Below, one piece after another: positions 1 through 6,055 of a DNA stretch of 9,794 bases. The stretch comes from Candidatus Methylomirabilota bacterium. GTDB lineage: Bacteria > Methylomirabilota > Methylomirabilia > Methylomirabilales > CSP1-5. A program made the translations under genes and the position numbers. Under the pieces are notes generated by a model, which searched no databases, was not told the DNA's origin, and saw only the letters and a program-made list of their open reading frames with translations. The number at the start of each line of letters is the position of its first letter. The stretch's first letter is position 1. The stretch is taken from the NCBI GenBank assembly GCA_023249165.1, contig JAHFDE010000078.1:1-9794 (forward strand). Direction: 5' to 3'.

Positions 1-840
1 CACGTACTCCCAGTGGCCCGTTCCGTGGCTCGGGTCCACGATGACCGGCAGATGGGTCAGCTTCCGCAGGACGGGGACGGCATTGAGATCCAACGTGAAG
101 CGAGTCGCGGTCTCGAAGGTGCGAATCCCACGCTCGCAGAGGATGACATCGTAGTTCTCATGCGACAGGATGTACTCCGCCGACATCAGAAGGTCTTGGA
201 TGGTGGCCGACATGCCGCGCTTGAGGAGGACCGGTTTCCGGGCCTCGCCGACCGCGTTCAGCAGGGAGAAGTTTTGCATGTTGCGTGCCCCGACCTGGAG
301 GATGTCGGCATACCGGGCCACCAGCTCCACATCCTGGGAATTCAGGACCTCTGTGACAACCTTGAGGCCGGTTACCTCCCGAGCCCGCGCCAGCATTTTC
401 AACCCCTGCTCTCCCAGTCCCTGGAAGCTATACGGTGACGTCCGTGGCTTGAAGGCACCCCCGCGCAGGATGGTGGCCCCGGCCGCCTTGACGGCGTGTG
501 CGCTCTCCAGTATTTGGCCCTCGCTCTCCACCGAGCAGGGCCCGGCCATGAGCACGAGACGGTCAGAGCCGATTTCGACCTCGCCGATCTTGACCACCGT
601 CTTCGGTCGGAACTCCCGACTGGCCAGCTTGAACGGCTGCAGGATCGGAACCACCCTTTCAACGCCCGGCAGCGCCTCCAGACTCTGGAGTCGCGCCTTG
701 CCTCGCTCATCGCCGACCGCTCCGACCACGTTGCGCTGGGTCCCCCGGATCAGGTGGGGATGGTATCCCAGCTCTTCGACGCGCCTGAGGAGCTGTTGGA
801 GCTCCTCTTCCGGCGCCCCCGCCTGCATCACGATAATCAT
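1..840 (-). CDS. aroF: 3-deoxy-7-phosphoheptulonate (DAHP) synthase, type I-beta, 3' end off window
   Basis: Condenses phosphoenolpyruvate and erythrose 4-phosphate to DAHP, the first step of the shikimate pathway, in the cytoplasm. The frame is open from ATG at 840 to the window edge, giving 280 residues; the family is usually about 335-340 long, so roughly 55-60 C-terminal residues lie outside. Residues 1 to about 70 look like the N-terminal ferredoxin-like regulatory domain seen in Thermotoga-type enzymes. The catalytic barrel follows: AGPCSVES (99-106, with a metal-ligand Cys), RGGAFKPRTSPYSFQG (126-141), QVGARNMQN (182-190), LLKRGM (205-210) and PVIVDPSHGTG (265-275, with a metal-ligand His). 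The start is supported by GGAGG six bases upstream (minus strand 851-847). The gene is divergent from yebC. The leader upstream looks like an aromatic-amino-acid attenuator, so the enzyme is probably controlled by attenuation and, through the N-terminal domain, by feedback inhibition (inference). Confidence 0.95.
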   Translation of the reverse strand, partial: MIIVMQAGAPEEELQQLLRRVEELGYHPHLIRGTQRNVVGAVGDERGKARLQSLEALPGVERVVPILQPFKLASREFRPKTVVKIGEVEIGSDRLVLMAGPCSVESEGQILESAHAVKAAGATILRGGAFKPRTSPYSFQGLGEQGLKMLARAREVTGLKVVTEVLNSQDVELVARYADILQVGARNMQNFSLLNAVGEARKPVLLKRGMSATIQDLLMSAEYILSHENYDVILCERGIRTFETATRFTLDLNAVPVLRKLTHLPVIVDPSHGTGHWEYV

Positions 841-851
841 CGCCTTCCTCC

Positions 852-880
852 AAAACAGAAAGCCACGGCATCACCGTGGC
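852..880 (-). terminator. Attenuator terminator hairpin ahead of the DAHP synthase gene
   Basis: On the minus strand GCCACGG (880-874) and CCGTGGC (868-862) form a perfect 7-bp GC-rich stem with a 5-nt loop. The T-rich run TTTCTGTTTT (861-852) follows at once, and the gene's ribosome binding site comes directly after. The arm at 880-874 can instead pair with an upstream copy of CCGTGGC at 902-896, so the terminator and an antiterminator exclude each other. The T-run is broken by C and G, so efficiency is uncertain. Confidence 0.7.
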
Positions 881-970
881 CCTGAAGATACAAAAGCCAC
901 GGAGGCCTATCTGCCCCCGCGGCCATCCTCGACGATAAAAGGGTCAGGCGCCGCCGACCGGAGGGCAGAC
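862..970 (-). promoter_or_regulatory. Aromatic amino acid transcription attenuator (competing RNA hairpins)
   Basis: On the minus strand four pairing elements follow the Trp/Tyr/Phe codons of the leader peptide. Element 1 (970-961, GTCTGCCCTC) can form a 10-bp stem, including two G-U pairs, with element 2a (918-909). Element 2b (902-896, CCGTGGC) can pair with element 3 (880-874) as antiterminator. Element 3 can pair with element 4 (868-862) as terminator. A ribosome stalled on the aromatic codons (997-977) would cover element 1, as in trp or pheA attenuators. Unlike the textbook trp case, 2a and 2b are adjacent rather than overlapping, so how the 1:2a stem would prevent 2b:3 pairing is not clear from the sequence. 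The 2b:3 versus 3:4 competition is explicit. Confidence 0.7.
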
Positions 971-1015
971 GCCGCTAAAGTACAACCGCCAACTCCAGAG
1001 ATGTCTCAGGTCCAT
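944..1015 (-). CDS. Attenuator leader peptide, 23 codons, rich in aromatic residues
   Basis: A short ORF runs from ATG at 1015 to TGA at 946-944 on the minus strand. Residues 6-13 read LWSWRLYF, so two Trp, one Tyr and one Phe codon fall within seven codons. All three end-product amino acids of the pathway are therefore sensed. An AAGGAAG stretch about 6 nt upstream can act as ribosome binding site. The ORF sits about 100 nt before the DAHP synthase start, directly ahead of the competing hairpins. Its presumed job is to make ribosome progress depend on charged aromatic tRNAs, with the peptide itself having no further role. It is too short for ordinary gene calling. The composition and placement make chance unlikely, but homologous leaders have not been compared. 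Confidence 0.75.
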   Translation of the reverse strand: MDLRHLWSWRLYFSGVCPPVGGA

Positions 1016-1046
1016 CTTCGTCTTCCTTGAAGAAGTTCCCATCGAT

Positions 1047-1065
1047 GTGGTATTGTAGTTACCAC
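1047..1065. repeat. Inverted repeat over the putative -10, possible operator
   Basis: GTGGTA (1047-1052) and TACCAC (1060-1065) are perfect inverted half-sites separated by 7 nt, with the candidate -10 TACAAT of the leftward promoter inside. The size and position suit a dimeric repressor site. The sequence does not resemble the TrpR or TyrR operators I know. A six-base half-site can arise by chance. Confidence 0.3.
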
Positions 1066-1084
1066 TGCCGCTCCAGCTTGTCAA
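1052..1084 (-). promoter_or_regulatory. Candidate sigma-70-type promoter for the attenuator/DAHP synthase transcript
   Basis: On the minus strand there is a perfect TTGACA at 1084-1079 and a good -10, TACAAT, at 1057-1052. The spacing is 21 nt, longer than the usual 16-18, so the pair may not work together as written; the -10 could rely on another -35 or on an activator. A transcript from here would start about 30 nt before the leader peptide. The -10 lies inside a 6+7+6 inverted repeat at 1047-1065. Confidence 0.4.
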
Positions 1085-1105
1085 GGGGATTTCTCCGGAT
1101 TTTCC

Positions 1106-1132
1106 TTTACAGGTGGCCGGCTTTTCTGTAAT
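1106..1132 (+). promoter_or_regulatory. Weak candidate promoter for the yebC-ruv operon
   Basis: TTTACA (1106-1111) and TGTAAT (1127-1132) each match five of six consensus bases. Their spacing of 15 nt is short, and the highly conserved second -10 base is wrong. The site lies 24 nt before yebC in the only gap ahead of the operon, so a promoter must be nearby, but this assignment is tentative. Confidence 0.25.
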
Positions 1133-1155
1133 TTTTCGGGTGAGGAGGCTTCGAG

Positions 1156-1905
1156 ATGTCCGGGCACTCCAAGTGGGCAGGGATCAAACATAAGAAGGCG
1201 AAGGTTGATGCCCAGCGGGGGCGGGTCTTTACCAAGTTGATCCGGGAGATTACCATCGCGGCCCGTACCGGCGGGGGGGATCCGGCGGGGAATCATCGCC
1301 TCCGGGATGCCATGGAGAAGGCCAAGGCCGCCAACATGCCCCAGGACAACATCATCCGGGCCGTCAAGAAGGGGACCGGGGAACTGGAAGGGGTTACCTA
1401 CGAGGAGTGCATCTACGAAGGGTATGGCCCTGGGGGGGTGGCGGTGCTCCTCGATGCGGTGACCGACAACCGGAATAGGACCACCGCGGAGATCCGCAAG
1501 ATCTTTTCTCGCTTTGGGGGGAACCTCGGGGAGTCGGGGTGTGTCGGCTGGATGTTCCAGAAGAAGGGTCTGATCCACCTCGCGAAAAAAGGGCTGGATG
1601 AGGAGCAGCTTTTGGCACCGGCCCTTGAGGCAGGTGCGGAGGATGTCCGGAGCGGAGAGCAAACATTCGAGGTCGTCACCGCGTTAAAGGACTACGAGGC
1701 AGTGAAGAGGGCCTTGGAGCGGGCGTCCTTCCCCCTCGAACACGCCGAGATGACCATGCTGCCCCAGTCCACCGTCCGCCTGGAGGGGAAGGAGGCAGAG
1801 CAGGTGCTCCGTTTGATGGACGGGCTCGAGGAGCACGACGACGTTCAGCATGTCTATGCCAACTTTGATATCCCTGAAGAGATCATGGCGGCCCTGACAG
1901 CCTAG
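1156..1905 (+). CDS. yebC: YebC/PmpR (TACO1) family protein
   Basis: A 249-residue cytoplasmic protein of full family length. The N-terminus SGHSKWAGIKHKKAKVDAQR is the family hallmark, followed by the basic VFTKLIREI segment, NMPQDNIIRAVKKGTGE at about 55-71 and the acidic GPGGVAVLLDAVTDNRNRT stretch at about 90-108. The family was first described as DNA-binding transcriptional regulators. More recent work links members to relief of ribosome stalling at polyproline. Adjacency to ruvC is common in bacteria and led to the older idea of regulating RuvABC. The start is firm: AGGAGG (1143-1148) lies 7 nt upstream. It is the first gene of a five-gene run ending with ruvB. Confidence 0.96.
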   Translation: MSGHSKWAGIKHKKAKVDAQRGRVFTKLIREITIAARTGGGDPAGNHRLRDAMEKAKAANMPQDNIIRAVKKGTGELEGVTYEECIYEGYGPGGVAVLLDAVTDNRNRTTAEIRKIFSRFGGNLGESGCVGWMFQKKGLIHLAKKGLDEEQLLAPALEAGAEDVRSGEQTFEVVTALKDYEAVKRALERASFPLEHAEMTMLPQSTVRLEGKEAEQVLRLMDGLEEHDDVQHVYANFDIPEEIMAALTA

Positions 1906-1920
1906 GAGATGGAGCGGGGG

Positions 1921-2427
1921 GTGACCACTGGGTTCCGGGTGCTGGGGATCGACCCCGGGACGGCCATCACCGGCTACGGCGTGGTGGAGGTGCGAAACCG
2001 GTCCCTGATCTCCATCGCGCACGGCGTGATCGCGACCCCTCCCCGCCAGCCCTTTCCGTTGAGACTCCAGGCGATTCACCAGGCCCTCCAGGCGATCATT
2101 CGGCAGCATCGGCCCGAATGCGGAGTCGTGGAGGGGCTTTTTTTTGCCAAGAATGTCCGCACGGCGCTCATGCTCGGTCAGGCCAGGGGGGCGGCTCTCT
2201 TGGCAGTCGTGGACGGCGGACTTGACGTGTTTGAGTATAGTCCACTCGAGGTGAAGAGCGCGCTGACCGGCACCGGGAGAGCGTCGAAGGAGCAGGTCCA
2301 GCGGATGGTGGCCTCGCTGCTGGGAATCTCGTCCGCGATTCCTGTCACCGACGCCACCGATGCGCTGGCGTTAGCCATCTGTCATATCCATGGGGTGGGT
2401 CTTCAGAAGCGGCTGGCGACGGTATAG
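1921..2427 (+). CDS. ruvC: Holliday junction resolvase RuvC
   Basis: A crossover-junction endodeoxyribonuclease that cuts four-way junctions as a dimer, working with RuvAB. The RNase H-like fold and the acidic catalytic quartet are visible: Asp in VLGIDPGTAITGYG, Glu in VVEGLFFAKN, and two Asp in the VTDATDALALAICH motif. The GRASKEQVQRMV helix is typical of the family. I place the start at GTG 1921 because GGAG (1911-1914) lies 6 nt before it. The in-frame ATG at 1909 is 12 nt upstream, but the only purine-rich run before it touches the start codon, and homologues begin a few residues before the IDPGT motif. With ATG 1909 the protein has 172 residues, with GTG 168. The 3' end overlaps the next gene by 38 nt. 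Confidence 0.95.
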   Translation: MTTGFRVLGIDPGTAITGYGVVEVRNRSLISIAHGVIATPPRQPFPLRLQAIHQALQAIIRQHRPECGVVEGLFFAKNVRTALMLGQARGAALLAVVDGGLDVFEYSPLEVKSALTGTGRASKEQVQRMVASLLGISSAIPVTDATDALALAICHIHGVGLQKRLATV

Positions 2428-2842
2428 CCTGGTGCTGCTCCTCCCAGTACTGCTGGGGGCCGCGGATCCGCAGGAGGTCGAGCGGGCGGCGGCGGCCACT
2501 GGTGCCCTGGTGGAGATCCTCAATCTGTGGCACGTAGAAGAGTATGGGGCCATCTACGACCGGGGGACGACGACGACGAGACGCCTCTTCACGCGGGAGG
2601 AATTCATCAGCCGGATGAAGGGTCTCGGGTGCCGGACCAGCTGCTGTCACACCACCTTTGAACTCACCTCGGCGGATTATCGGTCGCCCGAGCTGGTCGT
2701 GGTGACGGGGAAGGTCGGTCTGGAGTGGTCGGGGCGCGTTGTTCCCCGTTTTCAGTGCACCCCCGGTGTCCGCAGTTATCCGATGACCCGAGAGGCGGAT
2801 GGCTGGCGTATCGATCTCACTCTCATCCTGCCGTTTTTTTAG
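2390..2842 (+). CDS. Small exported protein of unknown function between ruvC and ruvA
   Basis: I do not recognise a named family. The 150-residue product begins with a basic region (residues 5-11, FRSGWRR), then a hydrophobic core (about 12-22, LVLLLPVLL) and a likely signal peptidase site near Ala24-Ala25, so it is probably periplasmic. The remaining ~125 residues have a helix then a beta-rich region ending DGWRIDLTLI, which suggests an NTF2-like (SnoaL-type) fold; that is a guess from pattern only. There are four cysteines (81, 85, 86, 123), so disulfides or a metal site are possible. The start inside ruvC is supported by the need for the signal peptide; GTG near 2432 would remove its basic region. 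Translation is probably coupled to ruvC and ruvA. Nothing suggests a direct role in recombination. Confidence 0.75.
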   Translation: MGWVFRSGWRRYSLVLLLPVLLGAADPQEVERAAAATGALVEILNLWHVEEYGAIYDRGTTTTRRLFTREEFISRMKGLGCRTSCCHTTFELTSADYRSPELVVVTGKVGLEWSGRVVPRFQCTPGVRSYPMTREADGWRIDLTLILPFF

Positions 2843-2857
2843 TTCGAGGGGGCACCC

Positions 2858-3469
2858 GTGATCGGGCTGCTGCGGGGACAGTTGGTGAAGCGGGACCCCG
2901 CCCACGTCATCGTGGAGGTGAACGGGGTGGGGTATCGGGTCTTTGTTCCCCTGTCCACCTACTACCGACTCCCTGACGAGGGGACTGAGGTCCTCCTCCA
3001 CACGGTGACCTACCTCCGGGAGGATGCCTTGCATCTCTACGGCTTTATCACGGAGCGAGAGCGAGCCCTCTTCGATCTCCTCCGGGGCGTCACGGGGATC
3101 GGGCCCCGACTGGCCATTAATATCCTCTCCGGGATCACGGCGGAGGAGCTCGCTGCCGCCATCGGACGGGCGGATCTGGTGCGGCTCAGCGCCATCCCGG
3201 GGGTGGGGCGCAAGACGTCGGAGCGGATGATTCTGGAGCTGAAAGAGAAGATCTTGCCGCTGCTGGAGCCGGCGGTTGCGGCACCCGAGGGCGACCCGAG
3301 CGAGGAGGTCCTGCAGGATGTGGTCTCTGCGCTGCTCAATCTGGGCTACAACCGCTCCGCCGCCGCCAAGGCCGCAGCCAAAGCCCTCCGCACGGTGGAC
3401 GGGGATCAGGATTTCGAGACGGTGATTCGGCAAGCGCTGCGTCTGCTCGCCGAGCACGCCGAGGGATAG
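2858..3469 (+). CDS. ruvA: Holliday junction branch migration protein RuvA
   Basis: Tetrameric subunit that binds four-way DNA junctions and loads the RuvB motor. The 203 residues cover all three domains. The N-terminal OB fold is at 1-63 (MIGLLRGQL, NGVGYRV, TYLREDALHLYGF). The tandem helix-hairpin-helix region has GVTGIGPRLAINIL (77-90) and IPGVGRKTSERM (113-124). A flexible linker at about 136-149 leads to the C-terminal RuvB-contacting domain (150-203, with the NLGYNRSAA segment). The start codon is GTG, supported by GAGGGGG (2846-2852) five nt upstream and by alignment with the family N-terminus. It begins 15 nt after the exported protein and ends 3 nt before ruvB. Confidence 0.97.
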   Translation: MIGLLRGQLVKRDPAHVIVEVNGVGYRVFVPLSTYYRLPDEGTEVLLHTVTYLREDALHLYGFITERERALFDLLRGVTGIGPRLAINILSGITAEELAAAIGRADLVRLSAIPGVGRKTSERMILELKEKILPLLEPAVAAPEGDPSEEVLQDVVSALLNLGYNRSAAAKAAAKALRTVDGDQDFETVIRQALRLLAEHAEG

Positions 3470-3472
3470 GCC

Positions 3473-4504
3473 ATGACCGATCGCATTGTGAGCCGGCGCC
3501 CTCTGGAGGAGGATCAGCAGTGGGAGCCGACGCTCCGGCCGAGGCTCTGGGAGGAGTACATCGGTCAGGAGAAGGTCAAGGAGAACCTGCGGGTCTTCAT
3601 CGAGGCGGCCCGGGCCCGGCGAGAGCCTCTGGATCATGTGCTCCTCCACGGCCCCCCGGGCCTTGGGAAGACCACGCTCGCCTATCTCATCGCGACGGAG
3701 CTTCAAGTGGGGATCCGCGCCACCTCGGGGCCGGTCTTGGAGCGGCCGGGGGATGTGGCGGCCATTCTGACCAATCTCGAGGACCGGGACGTCCTCTTCA
3801 TCGACGAGATCCACCGGATGAACCGGGTGGTGGAGGAGATCCTGTATCCCGCCATGGAGGAGTTCCAGTTGGACCTGGTCATCGGCCAGGGCCCCCACGC
3901 GCGGACCATCAAGCTGGACCTCCCGCGGTTCACATTGGTAGGGGCCACCACGCGGGCGGGCCTCCTGACCGCCCCCCTCCGGAGTCGCTTCGGGGTGTTG
4001 CACCGACTGGATTACTATAGCGATGAGGAGATCTATCGGATCATCCTCCGATCCGCGAAGATCCTGGGGGTCGAGATCAGTCCGGAGGGGGCGGGCGAGC
4101 TGGCCGGCCGGTCGCGGGGAACGCCACGCGTCGCCAACCGGCTCCTCAGGCGGATTCGAGATTTTGCCCAGGTGCTGGGCGACGGGGCGATTAGCGAGGA
4201 GCTGGCCCACATGGCTCTGGAGCGATTGGAGGTCGATGAGCGGGGATTGGATGACATGGACCGGCGGATCCTGCACACCCTGATCGAGAAATTCGACGGA
4301 GGACCGGTGGGCCTGGAAACCTTGGCCGTGGCCGTCGCCGAAGAGAAGGACACCATCGAGGACATTTACGAGCCCTTCCTGATCCAGGCAGGGTTTTTGG
4401 CCCGGACCCCCCGGGGCCGGACCGCGACCCGCCTGGCCTTCGATCACTTCGGCATCCCGCCCAGGGCGCGCCCGCAAGGGGACTTCTGGGAGGTGGGGAA
4501 CTGA
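3473..4504 (+). CDS. ruvB: Holliday junction branch migration ATPase RuvB
   Basis: AAA+ hexameric motor that drives branch migration with RuvA (EC 3.6.4.12 class). At 343 residues it is full length. Visible motifs are Walker A GPPGLGKTT (60-68), Walker B LFIDEIH (108-114), sensor 1 VGATTRAG (156-163), the arginine-finger segment APLRSRFG (167-174) and sensor 2 GTPRVANRLLRR (216-227). A C-terminal winged-helix DNA-binding domain carries GLETLAVAVAEEKDTIEDIYE (280-300) and GFLARTPRGR (307-316). The start ATG follows GAGGGA (3461-3466) by six nt and lies 3 nt after the ruvA stop, so the two are translationally coupled. It is the last gene of the ruv operon; a new promoter is visible just downstream. 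Confidence 0.98.
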   Translation: MTDRIVSRRPLEEDQQWEPTLRPRLWEEYIGQEKVKENLRVFIEAARARREPLDHVLLHGPPGLGKTTLAYLIATELQVGIRATSGPVLERPGDVAAILTNLEDRDVLFIDEIHRMNRVVEEILYPAMEEFQLDLVIGQGPHARTIKLDLPRFTLVGATTRAGLLTAPLRSRFGVLHRLDYYSDEEIYRIILRSAKILGVEISPEGAGELAGRSRGTPRVANRLLRRIRDFAQVLGDGAISEELAHMALERLEVDERGLDDMDRRILHTLIEKFDGGPVGLETLAVAVAEEKDTIEDIYEPFLIQAGFLARTPRGRTATRLAFDHFGIPPRARPQGDFWEVGN

Positions 4505-4519
4505 GGGCGGGCCGGCAGA

Positions 4520-4549
4520 CTGACAGACTCCGGCTCAGGGTGATATACT
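4520..4549 (+). promoter_or_regulatory. Sigma-70-type promoter with extended -10
   Basis: CTGACA (4520-4525, five of six) and TATACT (4544-4549, five of six) are separated by 18 nt. TG at 4541-4542 makes an extended -10 (TGATATACT). It lies in the 68-nt gap after ruvB, one of the few spacious gaps on this strand. Transcription would start near 4556, about 17 nt before the DUF2905 gene. It would give the DUF2905-SpoIID pair transcription independent of ruvB. Confidence 0.55.
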
Positions 4550-4572
4550 GCGGTCGGTCCTGCGAGCGGTGA

Positions 4573-4815
4573 ATGGGGAACTCGACGAGGATGTTCGGGT
4601 TTGAAGGATTCGCCAAGCTCCTGATCCTCTTCGGCATCGTGTTAGCCCTCCTCGGAGGTCTCCTCCTCGTGGCGGGGAAGATCCCGCTCATCGGCCGGCT
4701 GCCGGGCGATATCACCATCCGGAAAGGGGATTTTACCTTTTACTTCCCCCTGGCCACCTCCATCCTGATCAGTATCCTGCTCACCCTCCTCTTTTCCCTC
4801 TTCGGCCGCCGGTGA
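4573..4815 (+). CDS. DUF2905 family small inner-membrane protein
   Basis: An 80-residue protein with two hydrophobic segments (about 13-35 and 58-76) separated by IPLIGRLPGDITIRKGDFTFYFPLATS, the conserved core of DUF2905 proteins. The function of the family is unknown. The protein should sit in the cytoplasmic membrane with a short loop between its two helices. The start is not settled. ATG 4573 has only a weak GCGGTGA-type upstream sequence, while ATG 4591 (six residues shorter at MFGFEGF) is preceded by GAGG without spacing. Homologues usually start close to the first helix, so both fit. It follows its own probable promoter and is 14 nt ahead of the SpoIID-domain gene. DUF2905 genes are often near ruv and queA genes, as here. 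Confidence 0.85.
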   Translation: MGNSTRMFGFEGFAKLLILFGIVLALLGGLLLVAGKIPLIGRLPGDITIRKGDFTFYFPLATSILISILLTLLFSLFGRR

Positions 4816-4829
4816 AGGGGAGGCAGTCG

Positions 4830-5921
4830 ATGCGCAGCTGGTTCATCAGTGGCATCCTGCTCCTCGTCACCTCAGGGCTCTGCCGGGCGGAGCAGTGGCC
4901 GGTCCGCGTCCTCTTGAAGGAAGGGGTCGCTGCAATTCATCTGCAGGCCGAAGGACTGTCCCGCCTCGAAGAAATCGAGCGCCCCGTGGTGCAGGTCGTC
5001 CCCCCCGGTCAAGCGGTGCAAGTCGCCTGGGACGGAAGGCCGGGGACCAGCTTCAGATTGAAACCGGATGCGGGTCTCGTCTGGATCGACGGGAGACCCT
5101 ACCGGGGGAGTGTGGAGGTCTGGAATACGTCGGAAGGTCTTCGGGTCGTCAACGAAGTTCCCCTCGAGGAGTACGTTCGGGGGGTGATGAAGGTCGAGGC
5201 CAACCCCGAGTGGCCCCTCGAGGTGCTTCGGGCCCAGGCGGTGGTGGCCCGGACCTATGCCCTGTACGAGCGCCTCGTGGATCCCGAGGCGCCGTATCAC
5301 CTCCATGCCACGACCGTTTCTCAGCTCTACCGGGGGGTGAGCGGTGAGGACCCCCGATCGGACCTGGCGGTTCAGGCAACCCGGGGAGAGGTGCTGACCT
5401 ACCGGGGACAGGTGATCCCAGCCTTCTACCACGCCGACTCAGGGGGGCAGACCGAGGATGCAGTAGAGGTCTGGGAGAAAAAGTATCCGTTCATCGTCGG
5501 CACACAAGATCCTTTTTCGACTGGCGCCCCCACGCATCAGTGGGAGGTGGCGATCCCGCGCTCCGAGATCCGGCAGGCCCTCGTCGAGCAGCTCGGCTGG
5601 CGGTTGGGCGAGATCCGTCGCATCGAGACGGCCCGACGGACCCGGTCCGGCCGGGTCAGTCGGCTCCGGATCTGGGATGACGCGGGCGTGCTCGACATCG
5701 AAGGAAAGCGGTTTCGCCAGATCCTGGGGCCGGACCGGATCCGCAGTACGCGGTTCACCATTTACCCCAACGGGGGCGAAATGATCTTTGTCGGTCAGGG
5801 GTGGGGGCACGGGGTGGGGTTGAGCCAGTGGGGGGCCAAGGCGATGGCGGATCTCGCCTACAGCTACCCAGACATCCTGAAGCATTATTTCCCGCTGACA
5901 GAGCTCCGGCGCCTTCCCTGA
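4830..5921 (+). CDS. SpoIID/LytB domain protein, probable secreted peptidoglycan lytic enzyme
   Basis: A 363-residue exported protein. Residues 1-20 form a signal peptide (hydrophobic ISGILLLVTSGL, cleavage likely after CRA). The middle (about 90-235) is a SpoIID domain: NEVPLEEYVRGVMKVE (108-123) with the conserved glutamates, LRAQAVVARTYAL (133-145), SQLYRG (164-169) and FYHADSGGQTED (199-210). The C-terminal part ends with GQGWGHGVGLSQWGAKAMA (322-340), the other family signature. SpoIID of spore formers is a lytic transglycosylase acting on denuded glycan strands. Non-sporulating bacteria carry homologues, so this does not imply sporulation. A GTG at 4812 extends the frame by six residues, but GGGGAGG (4817-4823) six nt before ATG 4830 shows 4830 is the start. 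The Cys in the signal region is not in a lipobox. Confidence 0.93.
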   Translation: MRSWFISGILLLVTSGLCRAEQWPVRVLLKEGVAAIHLQAEGLSRLEEIERPVVQVVPPGQAVQVAWDGRPGTSFRLKPDAGLVWIDGRPYRGSVEVWNTSEGLRVVNEVPLEEYVRGVMKVEANPEWPLEVLRAQAVVARTYALYERLVDPEAPYHLHATTVSQLYRGVSGEDPRSDLAVQATRGEVLTYRGQVIPAFYHADSGGQTEDAVEVWEKKYPFIVGTQDPFSTGAPTHQWEVAIPRSEIRQALVEQLGWRLGEIRRIETARRTRSGRVSRLRIWDDAGVLDIEGKRFRQILGPDRIRSTRFTIYPNGGEMIFVGQGWGHGVGLSQWGAKAMADLAYSYPDILKHYFPLTELRRLP

Positions 5922-6055
5922 TGGGTAGTTCACGGTTCATGGTTCAGAGTTCGTGCAAAATTCCATCCGTGGAGGACCATCAAACCTGAGTGTTAATGGT
6001 GGACTGTGACCGTGATCCGTCACCAGCTCTCACCATGAACCCTGAACCATGACCT
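5922..6055. repeat. Intergenic inverted-repeat element ending at the queA start codon
   Basis: TCATGGTTCAG (5937-5947) and CTGAACCATGA (6042-6052) are perfect 11-bp inverted repeats about 94 nt apart. The match extends to 14 nt with one missing base. The word GTTCATGG/CCATGAAC recurs: 5935-5942, 6033-6040, and, with one change, 6054-6061, which overlaps the queA start. A small inner hairpin, GTGAC...GTCAC (6006-6023), lies between the arms. No convincing promoter or coding frame is visible in the gap. The layout resembles a dispersed palindromic (REP-like) element; only a genome-wide copy count would show that. Confidence 0.55.

Noticed and set aside
170..1030. 286-codon + strand frame at the left end
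   Set aside because: It is antisense to DAHP synthase, whose motifs on the - strand are unmistakable, and it runs through the attenuator leader.
2345..4477. 710-codon open frame on the - strand across ruvC, the exported protein, ruvA and ruvB
   Set aside because: It is fully antisense to genes with clear motifs. Long antisense open frames are normal in GC-rich coding DNA, and its translation shows no domain-like pattern.
4830..5921. SpoIID domain as evidence for a spore-forming organism
   Set aside because: SpoIID/LytB-domain proteins occur in many non-sporulating bacteria, and no other sporulation gene is present.
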